Below are positions 37,301 through 50,173 of a DNA stretch of 64,000 nt, in pieces. Made by a program: the position numbers and the translations under genes. Origin of the DNA: Drosophila persimilis. Lineage: Eukaryota; Arthropoda; Insecta; Diptera; Drosophilidae. The notes under the pieces were generated by a model. It saw only the letters and a list, made by a program, of their open reading frames with translations. It had not been told where the DNA came from and searched no databases. How positions within the stretch are numbered: position 1 is the first letter of the stretch; each line of letters begins with the position of its first letter. The stretch lies in NCBI RefSeq assembly GCF_003286085.1, contig NW_020825706.1:558001-622000 (forward strand), in the 5' to 3' direction.

Positions 37301-40300
37301 AAAAATATAAAAGACAGTACTGCATGCGAGAGACCTCACAAAAGTCTTCTGCCTGCTGAAGCGTGCACAGCCATGTGAGGTACTTGTACACACTCTGCAG
37401 GCACTCCATGCTGTTGTCTTGTAGAATCCTGCGCACGCACTCATAGCCACTCCCAATGGCCGAAAGGGTGTTCTCCTCCTCGCGCTGCCCAATGCTCCTA
37501 AGTGCCACAAAATGATGCCGCTTGAATTCCTGCTCCAAATTAATGGTGGCCCCAGTGCTGTGCTTTAATTGTTGTGGCTGCTGATCGGATGGCATATCCC
37601 ACTGGCCAAGTCGCCAGAAGATTTCATAGTCCGGTTCCTGCTGCTGCAGTTTGGCAAATGACCACAGACCGTTACCCTTCATGAGATCCACAGCCATCTG
37701 ACTGCTAGCACTGTCCAGGTGATCCGACTCCAGCAGAATGGCGGACAAGTTGTTGTTGCGACCGTGAAAATCCACGCGAGAGCGCATGGGATTGACAAAG
37801 CCAGGAATAGCGTCCAGACAACCAATCGACTCGTAAGCCTATTAAAATACACGTTTAGCATTTTGAAAATTGTTCAGAATTATGCACACCTTTTTGGCCG
37901 AAGACTGAAAGGACTCATCATCCAGGAATTTGGATTTTACCGAGCCGCAGGCCCACAGCTCCAGGTACATAATGCTAAGGAAATACGCCTGACAGTGATT
38001 ACTGGCCCTGACCACATTTTCCAGCTTGATGGGAATGCTCCTATGTGGGTTACATTTCAGATAATTATAGATTATTATATATACATCGAAGAGCTGATTA
38101 GAGCTTCGTTCTTCCTACCAATTGTTGACGATCCGTATGCACTCGCAAATGTGCAAACACTTCTTAATAGCCCGCTTGTTGTGGAATATATTTTGGGTTT
38201 GGGCAGCTGCCGTGGAGCTGGCGAAACCTTCGAAAAAGTAGTCCAACATTTGACAGAGACTCTCCAGGTGCTGTTGCTGTTTGTTGGCCAACAACAACTT
38301 AATAAATGGCTGCAGGCAGGTCTCGGCAAACGGAAAGGAAGACGCAGCCAAAGCATCGAATCCCTGCCAGCCGCAAGCCCTAAAAACCTGCGACACGAAG
38401 GCACACATCCAGGGCTCATAGTCCAAGTCCTGGCTGGATTTGAGAGCATTCAGCCAATCTATGGCTGGTATGTGCTGATGTGCATTCAGGAAACTCGATT
38501 CTGGTGACTTCTCAACAAAGATTTGTAGGTTCTTGATGCGATCTACGAAATAGATTTAATAGCAAATCAAAAATTAATGCCAATTTAGAGATATTGGGTA
38601 CTTTTTCTTACTCAATATCGTGGCGGCGGGCTTGCTGTTCGCAACCTGAATGGCAACGGCCACAAGAGCGTCATGCGTCTTGGGGTCAAACTGGAACAAA
38701 TACTTCTCCAGTACTTCACATATCACGACCAAGAATTTTTCCATGGGCTCTAGCTCCGACTGCAAAATCAGGTATATGTAAGTAGGACAGAACAGAGAAC
38801 AGAGCTTTGGTTTTACCTCTTCGAAGGAATCAAAGTCGGTTTGAAAATAATATGAAATATTTGTTAGCTTCAATGGACCTATTTGGGCCAGACACTTCAT
38901 GGCATCCAGATTGCTGCTCTCTTTACTTTGCGCACATCGAGCCATTTGAATGAGACGTTTGATCAGCTCCAAGAGAAGCGTTTCGTGCGCCTGTAGCTGG
39001 TCCTTGTGCCCGGCAATCTAATGTGTCAGGGGTAGCGTCAGGGGTACATTAGTCAGGATTAGCAAATACCTTTTCTATACTCACATAAATCCTAAGATCA
39101 TGCAAGCGCTCTGCTGTCGGATTTTTAAGGAATGAACGCAGAAAGCTAGGCACATCAGTCCTGTCGATGTGTTGTAGAGCAGCATTGGGTTTCTGAAGAA
39201 ACTGGCAATCCGAGTTCTCCTCCAGAATGGATTGTATGTCTATCTGGGTGCTGTGTGCACTCAGAATATGATTCACAACCTCCACGACCTTCTCATTGAC
39301 GGCTTTCACATCGCAGTGCATCTGAAAACTGATCAATAGCTTGGCTATCTCAGTCATGTGATTCGAGAAGTCAGTCGAGCCGAAGCCAGGCTTATTGAGA
39401 AGTAGATCCAGGAAGGAGAGAGCACACAGATGCACTTGACTGCACTTGCCTGTAAAAGCACTAGCGATTATTAGATATTTTAGCTTGCATGGACTGTGGC
39501 ATGCCACTCACTGTGAAGCAGAAACCTAACGACAAAGAACCAAATGTCCCGCACAAAGTAAGAGAATGGAATGGCGGTTTTTGGTCCCTCGAGAGCCAAC
39601 GCCGAATCGTATAGAGCATTGGCTATGGCACAGTACAGAAAAAAGGCATGAATGGCTTGGCTGGGGAAGATGGCATTGAAGCAATCGGTCTTCAAGAGCC
39701 CTAACAGATGGATTAATATGCGTGAATGCTTGATCTGAAGCAAGGACATGGCCTGGAGGCGATCATCTCCCGAGGATCTGCTATTAGAACACTGAAAGGG
39801 AATGAATTAAAGACAATAAAGAGTCTCCGGAGAATACTCACAATAAACCAGTTGAGGCATTTGAAGAGCGACTCCCCTGTCAGATTATACCAGTAACGTA
39901 TTTGGGTGCAGGGCACCGAGGCACCAAATAATCTCCCCATTTCCTGCGGATCGTGCAGCCAACTAATCACAATGTAGAGCGTCTCCACATTGAGAGACAC
40001 TTCCTTGGGATTGAGTTTGTAGTGCTGCAAATTCTCTGACAGCAACAGGTGATGCTCCCGAAAGTCCTGGCTTTCGCTTTCGGCACAAAGACAACTCTGG
40101 GGCAGCACGAAAGCCCAAATCATGGGCATGGCCGCCTAAAGAAAGATACTAGTTTGATTTGTGCAAGAAATAACTTATAAGGTAGGCATACCTCTATGCT
40201 GATGGACTTTCTGTGGCGATGTATGTCCTCGGGCTGCCCATAGAGGAATGAATAGGCCATGATTCTGCTGCTTTGGGCTTTTCGAAAAGCCTCCTTCGAT

Positions 40301-43300
40301 TCATAGCACAGAAAATAGGGGAACCTAAAGAAGAGCGTTAAAGGATTCCTATTTGATTATGTAGGAATTGATTTACTTTAAAATTGGCCAGCGTTGAGAG
40401 CTCCACTTGTGCAGCAGAATATCGGCATAGGGACGAATGCGATCGCGCATGGTTTGATCAACGCCTGGAACTTGATTTTGCAATGCCACAAACTCAGCTA
40501 CAAAGATGAGAGTTAAGTTAAGAATAGGGCATGGAGTGTATTAGAGGCCTAACATACCCTCTCCCAGCCTTCGTCGGGCACAATGATACAGCAGCTCCTT
40601 AAGAGCAATCTCCTGGTGAAACGAACTAAGGGAAAAGATCGCTAGAAGCATTTGCACCATCATCGAGTTGCTATTCCGTGTGTCATCTTCATCGTTGAAC
40701 TGTAAGCACTGAAATTCGATCAACATTCACGCGGTTTTGTTCTTGATTCACTTGCCGCAAGCTTTTTGAATTCAATGCTCTCGTACAGCTCTCTACAGAA
40801 TTCCGAGTGCTGCAGCGAATGGCTGATTGGATCGCTGGCCACGCAGTTTGTGTTGAGAACAATGCCCAGGGTAGAGATCGTGGCAAAGCGCACATCTAGC
40901 GTGGGCATGGTAATGAATTTCGCCGTGGACTTGCAGAGCACCAAAAAGTTTTCCATCAGATAGATGTCCGGACAACGCAGGGCAATCGAGCCAACACAAC
41001 GCACAATTTTGGCTGTAAGGCGGGAGGTATAGGATTTCTTCAGCGCAATCTTCAGCAGTGAACTCAACGCCATCCACATATCATCCAGCTGCTGTTCCGT
41101 ATGGTGGACAAAATGGAAAATAGCTGCAAACCAAGGGAAAACGTTACTTATATAGTACTTTCGGATGGCCTAAGTTATGAGACTTACTAGGAATATGATC
41201 CACTATCTCATTGATGACATCCAAATCGAGATGATGATGCTGGAAAACGTACTTCAGTTTGTCCACCAGCCATATGATGGCTGCATCCGATATATTGTCG
41301 CAGCTGCACAGCATCTGAAGAGGGGGTAAGGAATAAGGTAAAATTTCATTGTAGACACACTCCTACCTTGGTCACAATTATCACATCTGAAGGCGTCCAA
41401 CGCATAGTAATTTTCGAGATGTATTCAAAGGATTCGTCATGATGCGAACTGAGGCTACACAGAGCTCCCAAAATGTGCAAACAATGAGCTGTTATGGTAG
41501 CATGAACCGCACTATCAGATCGCTCCCGGCGCATGCCTGGAAAAATTATACATATTTAATATCAAATTACAAACTAAAATGTCGTAGATAGCCTTTACAA
41601 TGATCTTTGAGAGTAGATCCTGTAAATTCCACCAACATTTCTATGGGTTGTCTCTCCAGGTAGTCCAAAAGAATGGAATTAGATCGGAAAATCGTGAGCA
41701 CAGCGATCTGTTGCCGAAGAATCTCACGCAGGTCACTCTCATCCATCATCTCCGTACAATTGGCTTTGTACTGGAACTGAAAACGAGCAGAGAACATCAG
41801 GAGGTAGATTTTAAAGCTAGAAAAGCCAGCCAAAACGCACCTCAATGTGGCTCAAAAACAGGCCTATTCTCTTGATCAAAGGACAGACAGTAAAATTCAC
41901 GGCATCGAAGACTTTGTAGTAAAGAAGTCTCTCCATGGTGCAGACTAGCCTCTCCAGACTGTTCAGATTCTTCAATATGGCAGCCGCTTGACTCTCGCTG
42001 GCACTCTGAAAGTTGAGGCTGCGCATAAGAAACTCATAATTGCTTTGATAAAGGCAGTTCTTTGCTGGCGACTTGTGTTCGCTGTGCAGCTGCTGGTTTG
42101 CAGACTTAACAGGCGCCAGACATTCCTTGTCCAGGCAAAGCAGTTGCTTGTTGTGTCTATAGGCTAAGAGATTCTGATCGGCTGGGACTGTGCCTGGATC
42201 TGGGCTGTTGCACAGCTGTTGCAGCTGCTGCTCGTCAAGAAAGTTGATGATGCTAATCGAAAATGTATCTGCCAGGAGGTTGGCATCAATGCTGGCTATA
42301 TTGTGTATCACCTGAGTGACACTGCATCTCCCACTGCTGCCATAGGCCCAGCTAATAATGGGCTCCAGTGTAGCCGATGCCTTATCCTGGCCGCATTGTC
42401 CCGCACGTATGTAAATCTCGCGTATGGTGGCAATGCATTCGTTGCGCTTCAGCATCTCATTCGAGATGAAGTTGTGCAACAGGCTAGAGGCCATCTTCTG
42501 ATTCAATTTGTCGTGTTTGATCAGCATCTGCAGCATTAGTTGCTTCTCCTTTATCTCCTCACTGATCGTGGTGGTCACGGATATCAAATGGTTTCCCATT
42601 TGACTCCACAAGTCAGCCAGATAGTTCTCCTGTATGGATTGCGACTGCAACAGCTCTCGCTCCTTTGCGAGCAGGCATCTCACGCATATGCGCACATTTG
42701 TCAGGTTCCTGACATTGCCATACATTTGCAGGATACCCAGAACAGTGCTTAATGCCTGCTGGTAGTTGGCCACATTCAGGACCACAATGCTCAACTGCAG
42801 TACCTCTGCATATATGGCAAACCAGACATCATCGAATGTGGTTTCCTTCTTGTCAATCAACCCGAACAATACCTCCATTTTGTCCGAGGGTCTGGGTAGC
42901 TTCTTGGGCGCATCCCCATCTCCATTCGAGTCATTTTTCCGTAACTCCAAGTCCCATAGCACCTGCAAAACATGACCTTTAAGATAAACAGTTTTGGAAT
43001 ATATTTCGATTTCTCACTATATACATGACCAGGGCCGACATCTTGATGAAGGACTCGCAGAACTTGTCATTGCTCAGTTTTGCGGTCTTATAGCGGACCA
43101 AAGAATTCTTGCGTATTTCCATGTCCACGATTGTCTTCAGCCTAAGCATGGTCTGTGGCCATTTCTCGTTGAGCGGCACCCCAAAGGTGTTGAAATCGCA
43201 AACGCTGAGCTTGGGATATAGCGAATGCAGTGAATTGATGACGCACTGGAAGAATATTTTTCTGGTGTCGTCGCGAAACACATCTTCGTTGTGATATTCG

Positions 43301-44341
43301 CACAGTTTTGGCAGAATATCTTGCATGTGGAGGCACAATTGATGGCGGTAGTTCACAGAGAGCTGAATCAAAGAAAGAAAGAAAATAAAGAAGATTTAAC
43401 CATACAGGTTGTATGGTTTTTATGAGGCGTATTGTATTATACCTCTGTGGCGAAAAGGAAATATAAACGAACAATATCCTTTTTTCTGCCAGCATTTGCC
43501 GTCTGAGCAAAGTTGATCAGCTCTGGCAGGTATTCCACAAGATCAACGTGCAACTGAACGCGCTCCTTGGCCAAGCCAACAGTCTTGGTTATGCATTTCA
43601 CTATCCTATTGCGTAGAAAATCATCATCGTGCACATTCAGTTCAAACAGGTACGAGAGGATGCCTGTAGCAACAACAGGTGGTCAAATTGCAATGTTGGG
43701 CCACCTTTGGAGGTGTCACTTACGACTGTACTCATTGATTTTTAGCTCGCGAACATAGCTGGGCGAGGAGTAGATGCCCCCCTCAAGTAAGTTCATGAAT
43801 CGATCGCCAAAGTGCTTCACCACAGTTCGCATTTTGATGCCCTCTTCGAATGCACTAAAGATGGTTATCTTTGCCAGGAAGTGACCCTTTCCAGATGTGT
43901 CACTGCCAGCTAAGCGAAGGAATTTAACCAATTAAATTGTATGCCTTATTAAACATTCATACCTTCTATATTGAATTTTGTAATCTTTTCCAGAACATTG
44001 CCATACAAGTAGTTCTTTGCCGCCAATGTCTTGAAAGCTTTCTCGTTGGCATCGTGCAAATTTGAGGCGTGCTGCGGAGTGAAGAGAGAGATAGTCAGAC
44101 GGTACGTTTGGTGGTAATGGGCCGCTGCCTATGTACAAACCTTGAAAAGTGCCTCTTTGCATGCATCAAAAACATTGGGCCACGACAAATCGTTCCTTTT
44201 GTCCAGGATCAGCGCATTCAAATCATCTCTGCAGCTGGCCAACTTTTCGTCCAACTGTTCAATGCCCTTGCTTCGTGTGGCTGGCTTCTCCGAGCGCACA
44301 TCACCGAGGATGCGCTGAACTTCATTCAACAGTCCACTCAT
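34377..44341 (-). CDS. tefu: ATM-family DNA-damage kinase (telomere fusion)
   Basis: Fly ATM orthologue: PI3K-like Ser/Thr kinase activated by double-strand breaks and required for telomere protection; nuclear. I joined 28 exons: 44341-44141, 44071-43963, 43909-43724, 43663-43443, 43362-43018, 42962-41841, 41776-41599, 41536-41367, 41314-41188, 41123-40756, 40708-40558, 40497-40377, 40324-40192, 40135-39842, 39791-39512, 39449-39085, 39017-38817, 38759-38612, 38542-38119, 38040-37890, 37838-37335, 37264-36959, 36889-35908, 35847-35680, 35641-35241, 35173-34921, 34865-34614, 34561-34377. They total 8346 nt (2781 aa) with the frame closing at every junction. HEAT-type repeats fill the N-terminal two thirds, then FAT, then the kinase with [27 protein letters not shown] and HIDFG. 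It ends with FATC (IFTGWDPYL). One intron (40755-40709) is GC-AG and 47 nt; exon 21's donor GTCTCT is weak. Divergent from Hsc70-4. Confidence 0.96.
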
Positions 44342-44544
44342 GCTTCCCAGTCCATCACTTGTTGCTTTTGTTTCAAAACAGTTTTAAAATAGCTTCTAGT
44401 TCTAAATTGTATAGTAATCGACGAAGGCCGCAATTACAGCCGGTGCATATCGTTATCGAGGTGGCTTATCGCACAAAAATATCGGAACTAACCAGGGCAC
44501 GAATTAGTCGTCATAACCGGTTGACGACAAGAGTCCCATTCCAT

Positions 44545-45118
44545 GCACACATACCCTGGGTAAAATGAATGTTATAGAATTGTGAATACGTTTGTCTTCC
44601 AAGGCTCAGCAGGTATCAGGATCGACATATATATATGCAAGATACTAATAAGGTACTTGAATATGTCTAAAGAATATCAATTTGAGAAAAGGTCTTAATA
44701 AATTACGTTTGATTTACATATAAAATGAGCGAAATAGGGTGTACAAAGGGCTATACACGCATCACGTCTTCAAATACCAGCAACATTGCGACTCTTTTTT
44801 TTGTTGAACTATTTTGTTTAAACCTTGTTTTAGTCAAAATACAATAAAAGCAAGGACTAAAAACTAACCAATTGTGTAGAAAATTGATTCATCAATGGGC
44901 TAAAATTATGTGGGCACGGCTAAATGTTCTATATAGCTGGTAATATTCAACGGAATATCAAAAACGAGGAATATGTATAATAGAACTTGAATTCGTTAGT
45001 ATTTTTACGGTATATTTTTAAAACGAGACCGTATGTTTCGGTATATTTCCGCGGTCACACTGTACTCGTAGATTTCATTCGGGACGGAGGTTTTTAATTT
45101 TTTATTCTTAAAAAAACG
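44545..45118 (+). repeat. Hsc70-4 upstream tandem duplication, copy 1
   Basis: A ~574-bp unit from GCACACATACCCTGGGTAAA to the A-rich end, nearly identical to the unit that follows. It contains the whole local repeat, in inverse orientation to 22.4-23.0 kb, plus the Motif 6 and Motif 1 core. Confidence 0.9.
45037..45062 (+). promoter_or_regulatory. Motif 6 + Motif 1 core promoter, upstream copy
   Basis: TTCGGTATATTT (45037-45048) matches Ohler Motif 6 and CGGTCACACTG (45052-45062) matches Motif 1 exactly. It lies inside duplication copy 1, 575 bp upstream of the equivalent pair nearest Hsc70-4, so it may be a second start site. Confidence 0.75.
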
Positions 45119-45692
45119 GCACACATACCCTGGGTAAAATGGATGTTATAGAATTGTGAATACGTTTGTCTTCCAAGGCTCAGTAGGTATCAGGATCGAC
45201 ATAAATATATGCAAGATACTAATAAATATGTCAAAAACATATCAATTTGAGAAAAGGTCTTAATAAATTGCGTTTGATCTTCATATAAAATTAACGAAAT
45301 AGGGTGCACAAAGGCCTATACACGCATCATGTCTTCAAATACCAGCAACATTGCGACTCTTATTTTTGTTGAACTATTTTGGTTTAACCCTGTTTAAGTC
45401 AAAATACAATAAAAGCAAGGACTAAAAACTAATCAATTGTGTAGAAAATTGATTCATCAATGGGCTAAAATTATGTGGGCACGGCTAAATGTTCTATATA
45501 GCTGGTAATATTCGACGGAATATAAAAAACGAGGAATATGTAAAATATAACTTGAATTCGTTAGTATTTTTACGGTATATTTTTAAAACAAGACCGTATG
45601 TTTCGGTATATTTCCGCGGTCACACTGTACTCGTAGATTTCATTCGGGACGGAGGTTTTTAATTTTTTATTCCTAAAAAAACCGCCAGTTTG
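45119..45692 (+). repeat. Hsc70-4 upstream tandem duplication, copy 2
   Basis: Second unit of the duplication. It differs from copy 1 by scattered substitutions and a short indel near 45230 (a GGTACTTGA-type segment is missing). It runs directly into the Hsc70-4 5' UTR. Confidence 0.9.
45602..45627 (+). promoter_or_regulatory. Motif 6 + Motif 1 core promoter of Hsc70-4
   Basis: TTCGGTATATTT (45602-45613) and CGGTCACACTG (45617-45627), both exact matches to the fly housekeeping motifs. A 5' UTR exon follows, ending at the donor AAG|GTAAGT (45802/45803); the 3' splice site is immediately before the ATG at 47482. Confidence 0.82.
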
Positions 45693-45802
45693 ATCGAACG
45701 TGAGTGTCTACTCGACAGAAAGATTAAGTGGGACAAAAGTGAAGTAGCAATTACACGATTACACATATTTTAGTACGTTTTAACTAAACAAAACACACAA
45801 AG

Positions 45803-47481
45803 GTAAGTGCCGAATCACGTATTTATGATATAAGGAGTGTTTATGCTTAATTTTCATATGGTTGCTAGAAAACGAAAAGGAAGCCACGTGCTTTTCGTGT
45901 ATACTATATAAGGTAGTTTATTGATCCGCTTACATGCACCCATTTTCATGTTCAATCAATACTTGCAATACTTGGCCTGTGACCTAAAACTAATTATTTC
46001 AGTTTGTACGCACACAAGTAGACATGCAGATATTTTCATGTGTATTTTGATGAGTAATAATTAATCAGATAGTACGAAACCAGAGTTAATCTCTGTAATT
46101 GCTTATTAATGCAAAATGTGACTGTGGAACTTCTGGAATATTCCATTGGGAAAATTTACCGCTTCATTCTCACATGCACGCTTACACACATACATATGTA
46201 TACGCATGCATACATACAATATGGCAGGCATAGATAAAAAAAACTTGCGTCATCCAGCGCCTACATTGCATTTACTGCTGTTGTATAAAATTAATCAATG
46301 CCAAAATTACTCATCGTAATTGCCTATTAATTTCAAAGTGCTATTGCTCTTTGCTAGAATATTCCAATGAATGTTTGCGGCTTCTCGCACGCGCACACAT
46401 CCATGCATACCACGCCTAACAACATGCTTTTTCCCACACAGACGGATGATTCAGATCCGTTTAATAAACACGAATGAGATAAAAATAGTTCTTAACACCA
46501 TAAATTAATACTTTTTGCTGGTTTTTCATATAATTTAGCTAAAATTAAACACGCGTTGCTAACCGGCATCCAAAGTACACCTCACGTGTGTTTGTGAGAG
46601 GGTAACACCTATACAAACGTACAAAGAAATGCTCTTTGCGCGCCCTCGACACTATAGTTGTCTCGTTCCAACCCGCCACACACTCGCCCCTTCAAAATGT
46701 CTCGGCCTCAGCGTGGTTTCACGTACGCACTCGTGTGTGTTTGTGGGCATGCACGTGTGTGTTCGCTTATTTCGCATTCCAGAATTTTCGTCTTTGTCCA
46801 TGCGGTTTTTTTTTTGCTTTCGCATTTCAAAGAAAAATAATGGCAGCTGCTGCTGATCGACCGCCATGTTTATCGCTTCATCATTGATCTTCCCGTTTTT
46901 TTTAACAAACTCGGCATTAGTCATTGCCTTTGTGTGTTCGCCAATCTCGGCTATGACTCCGACATTGGGCTGGCAACCAGTTTCAGCCACATGAGAAATA
47001 CAAACATAAAAGGCAAAGCGAAAACTGAAATGGCCGCTGTAAATGGCGAAATGGGATTACGCTTTTACTACGACGCATACGAAAATTTGTTCTAACGCTG
47101 GCCACGTTTTATGAACCCTTTGGTACATTGGAACTGAGCTGTTGTTTGCTTATACAAAAGCTGTCATAAATCATTCAATTGCGGTTTGCTTTCCACTGCA
47201 CTTTCCGCAGTGCTGCGGTGACCCATGAAATGGTCTTTCCTTTTCCACGTTTTCTACACAATTTTTCAAGGGGCGAAAGTGTCATAACAACTCAGTTCCT
47301 CACATGTCTCTTGGGATCAATGCACCCAGTGCCAGGGCACGTCAGTAGCAATTACGTTCCAACAGAAAACAGCTGACTTTGGAATAACTGTTCAATGTCA
47401 GTTTATTTTCCATTCGAATTATTACGTGTTTGTGGAAAGAAAATCGAAACTAATAAATAATTTTTATATAATTTATTGCAG
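45803..47481 (+). other. 5' UTR intron of Hsc70-4
   Basis: 1.68-kb intron with donor GTAAGTGCC and acceptor TTATTGCAG directly abutting the start codon. It holds a duplicated block with TATTAAT and GAATATTCC (see separate entries) and CA-rich low-complexity stretches. No coding sequence. Confidence 0.85.
46131..46143. promoter_or_regulatory. Three-unit heat-shock element in Hsc70-4 intron
   Basis: TTCTGGAATATTC is an exact nTTCnnGAAnnTTCn array, the HSF trimer site. A two-unit relative (GAATATTC) occurs at ~46358-46365 in a second copy of the surrounding block. Hsc70-4 is normally constitutive, so an HSF site in its first intron is notable but could be chance. Confidence 0.5.
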
Positions 47482-49440
47482 ATGTCTAAAGCACCTGCTG
47501 TTGGTATTGATTTGGGCACAACCTACTCTTGTGTGGGTGTGTTCCAGCATGGCAAGGTCGAGATCATTGCCAACGACCAGGGTAATCGTACGACACCATC
47601 CTATGTTGCCTTCACGGACACGGAGCGTTTGATTGGTGATGCCGCCAAGAATCAGGTGGCGATGAACCCAACCCAAACGATCTTCGATGCCAAGCGTCTG
47701 ATTGGTCGCAAGTTTGAGGATTCTGCTGTGCAGTCTGACATGAAGCACTGGCCCTTCGATGTGGTCAGCGTAGATGGCAAGCCCAAGATTGAGGTTACGT
47801 ACAAGGATGAGAAGAAGACCTTCTTCCCCGAGGAGATCTCCTCCATGGTGTTGACCAAAATGAAGGAGACCGCCGAGGCGTACCTGGGCAAGACAGTGAC
47901 CAATGCCGTCATCACTGTGCCAGCCTACTTCAACGACTCGCAGCGTCAGGCGACCAAGGATGCCGGTACCATTGCCGGATTGAATGTGCTGCGTATCATC
48001 AACGAGCCCACAGCCGCTGCTATCGCCTATGGCCTGGACAAGAAGGCTGTTGGTGAGCGCAACGTGCTTATTTTCGATCTGGGTGGCGGTACCTTCGATG
48101 TGTCCATTCTGTCGATCGATGACGGCATCTTCGAGGTCAAATCTACGGCCGGTGATACCCATCTTGGTGGTGAGGATTTCGACAACCGTCTAGTGACCCA
48201 CTTTGTGCAGGAGTTCAAGCGCAAGCACAAGAAGGACCTGACCAGCAACAAGCGTGCTCTGCGTCGTCTGCGCACCGCCTGCGAGCGCGCAAAGCGTACC
48301 CTCTCGTCGTCCACCCAGGCCAGCATTGAGATTGACTCTCTGTTCGAGGGTACCGATTTCTACACCTCGATCACTCGTGCCCGTTTCGAGGAGCTGAACG
48401 CCGATCTGTTCCGCAGCACCATGGACCCCGTGGAGAAGGCTCTGCGTGACGCCAAGCTGGACAAGTCGGCCATCCACGACATTGTGCTGGTCGGTGGCTC
48501 CACCCGTATCCCCAAGGTGCAGCGCCTGCTCCAGGATCTGTTCAACGGCAAGGAGCTGAACAAGTCGATCAATCCCGATGAGGCTGTTGCCTATGGTGCC
48601 GCCGTCCAGGCCGCCATCTTGCACGGCGACAAGTCGCAGGAGGTGCAGGATCTCCTGCTGCTCGATGTCACCCCACTGTCTCTGGGTATCGAGACCGCCG
48701 GCGGTGTGATGAGCGTGCTGATCAAGCGCAACACCACCATCCCAACCAAGCAGACCCAGACCTTCACCACCTACTCGGACAACCAGCCCGGTGTGCTCAT
48801 CCAGGTGTACGAGGGCGAGCGTGCCATGACCAAGGACAACAATCTCCTTGGAAAGTTCGAGCTGTCGGGCATTCCCCCAGCACCACGTGGCGTGCCCCAG
48901 ATTGAGGTCACCTTCGATATTGATGCCAACGGCATCCTGAACGTCACTGCCCTGGAGCGTTCCACCAACAAGGAGAACAAGATCACCATCACCAATGACA
49001 AGGGTCGTCTCTCCAAGGAGGATATCGAGCGCATGGTCAACGAGGCCGAGAAGTACCGCAACGAGGACGAGAAGCAGAAGGAGACCATCTCCGCCAAGAA
49101 CGCTCTCGAGTCGTACTGCTTCAACATGAAGGCCACCCTTGATGAGGAAAATCTGAAGACCAAGATCGCCGACTCTGACCGTACCGTCATCTTGGACAAG
49201 TGCACCGAGACCATCAAGTGGCTGGATGCCAACCAGCTGGCCGATAAGGAGGAGTACGAGCACCGTCAGAAGGAGCTCGAGGGTATCTGCAACCCGATCG
49301 TCACCAAGCTGTACCAGAGCACTGGCGGTGCTCCTGGTGGCATGCCGGGCGGTATGCCCGGAGCTCCCGGTGCAGCTGGAGCTGGTGCTCCCGGTGCTGG
49401 TGCCGGCGGTGCTGGCCCCACCATCGAGGAGGTCGACTAA
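47482..49440 (+). CDS. Hsc70-4: Heat shock cognate 70 kDa protein, cytosolic
   Basis: Constitutive Hsp70 chaperone with roles in folding, clathrin uncoating, synaptic vesicle cycling and microautophagy. One uninterrupted coding exon of 652 codons beginning directly at the splice acceptor. Nucleotide-binding domain aa ~1-385 with phosphate-1 motif [12 protein letters not shown], phosphate-2 [11 protein letters not shown] and adenosine motif [10 protein letters not shown]. Substrate-binding domain and lid follow, then a [12 protein letters not shown] tail ending in EEVD, which identifies the cytosolic form able to bind TPR cochaperones. Codon use is strongly biased to C/G third positions, which creates long antisense shadow frames. 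The preceding promoter is tandemly duplicated. Confidence 0.98.
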   Translation: MSKAPAVGIDLGTTYSCVGVFQHGKVEIIANDQGNRTTPSYVAFTDTERLIGDAAKNQVAMNPTQTIFDAKRLIGRKFEDSAVQSDMKHWPFDVVSVDGKPKIEVTYKDEKKTFFPEEISSMVLTKMKETAEAYLGKTVTNAVITVPAYFNDSQRQATKDAGTIAGLNVLRIINEPTAAAIAYGLDKKAVGERNVLIFDLGGGTFDVSILSIDDGIFEVKSTAGDTHLGGEDFDNRLVTHFVQEFKRKHKKDLTSNKRALRRLRTACERAKRTLSSSTQASIEIDSLFEGTDFYTSITRARFEELNADLFRSTMDPVEKALRDAKLDKSAIHDIVLVGGSTRIPKVQRLLQDLFNGKELNKSINPDEAVAYGAAVQAAILHGDKSQEVQDLLLLDVTPLSLGIETAGGVMSVLIKRNTTIPTKQTQTFTTYSDNQPGVLIQVYEGERAMTKDNNLLGKFELSGIPPAPRGVPQIEVTFDIDANGILNVTALERSTNKENKITITNDKGRLSKEDIERMVNEAEKYRNEDEKQKETISAKNALESYCFNMKATLDEENLKTKIADSDRTVILDKCTETIKWLDANQLADKEEYEHRQKELEGICNPIVTKLYQSTGGAPGGMPGGMPGAPGAAGAGAPGAGAGGAGPTIEEVD

Positions 49441-50173
49441 ACCATTCTCAAATACCCAAACCTCACACCCACTCTCAACCATCCAAAAGTACATCAGTTC
49501 TCTTGTCTAAAAAACAACAAAAACACTACAAGAGCTATTTAAATCTGGACTCTAAATTGGAAATTCGATTAACATCAAACCAAAATAAAACGACTGCTTC
49601 TTTGAGGATCATTTAATAATTACCACACTTCTCATAAAGGAACCCACACAGAGCTGCATAAATAATATATATTATATTATTATCATCGATCGATCACCAA
49701 ACAAACAATATATTTGCTTATACTTGAATTCAATAAATTAATTTGAGAATTGCAAAAACATATTTATACCCAATTGTATTTATTCTTATTATTCCTGTAA
49801 GATTAGAGATTTGTCCCACTGTACGTTGGATCAATATTTGTTCTGTTGCCACTATCATATCTGGCTAATGACCTGTTGTATGCATATTGAAACAGACGCG
49901 GGCCAGGTGGTTTAGTAGATAAAAGCAGGGCATATTTATAGTTTTCTGGGTGTCGTTGTTGGGTTTGTACATTTGCCAGGCTGTATAGTAGACATATCTT
50001 TAGGTAGGCCTAAGCAGCTCTGCTCAAAAATCAAATGAAAGGCCATACATTTAATATATTTTATTACAAGTTTGAGCATGAGATCTACTCAGCCCATTCA
50101 AATGTTTACATTTCCTCTAAAACAGCGTGTCTACTTGGTTTCCCCTATTTTGGGGTAACAATCTAATATCTGA
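49441..50173. other. Hsc70-4 3' UTR and convergent spacer
   Basis: AT-rich. AATAAA hexamers at ~49574 and ~49732 suit alternative polyadenylation of Hsc70-4; the right side is the 3' flank of Amt. No gene seen. Confidence 0.6.

Noticed and set aside
47473..48162. 229-codon antisense frame over Hsc70-4
   Set aside because: Same shadow effect; overlaps the nucleotide-binding domain exactly and lacks family features.
48190..49494. 434-codon antisense frame over Hsc70-4
   Set aside because: Low-complexity Gly/Val/Leu composition produced by the strong codon bias of Hsc70-4 on the other strand; no promoter or splice support.
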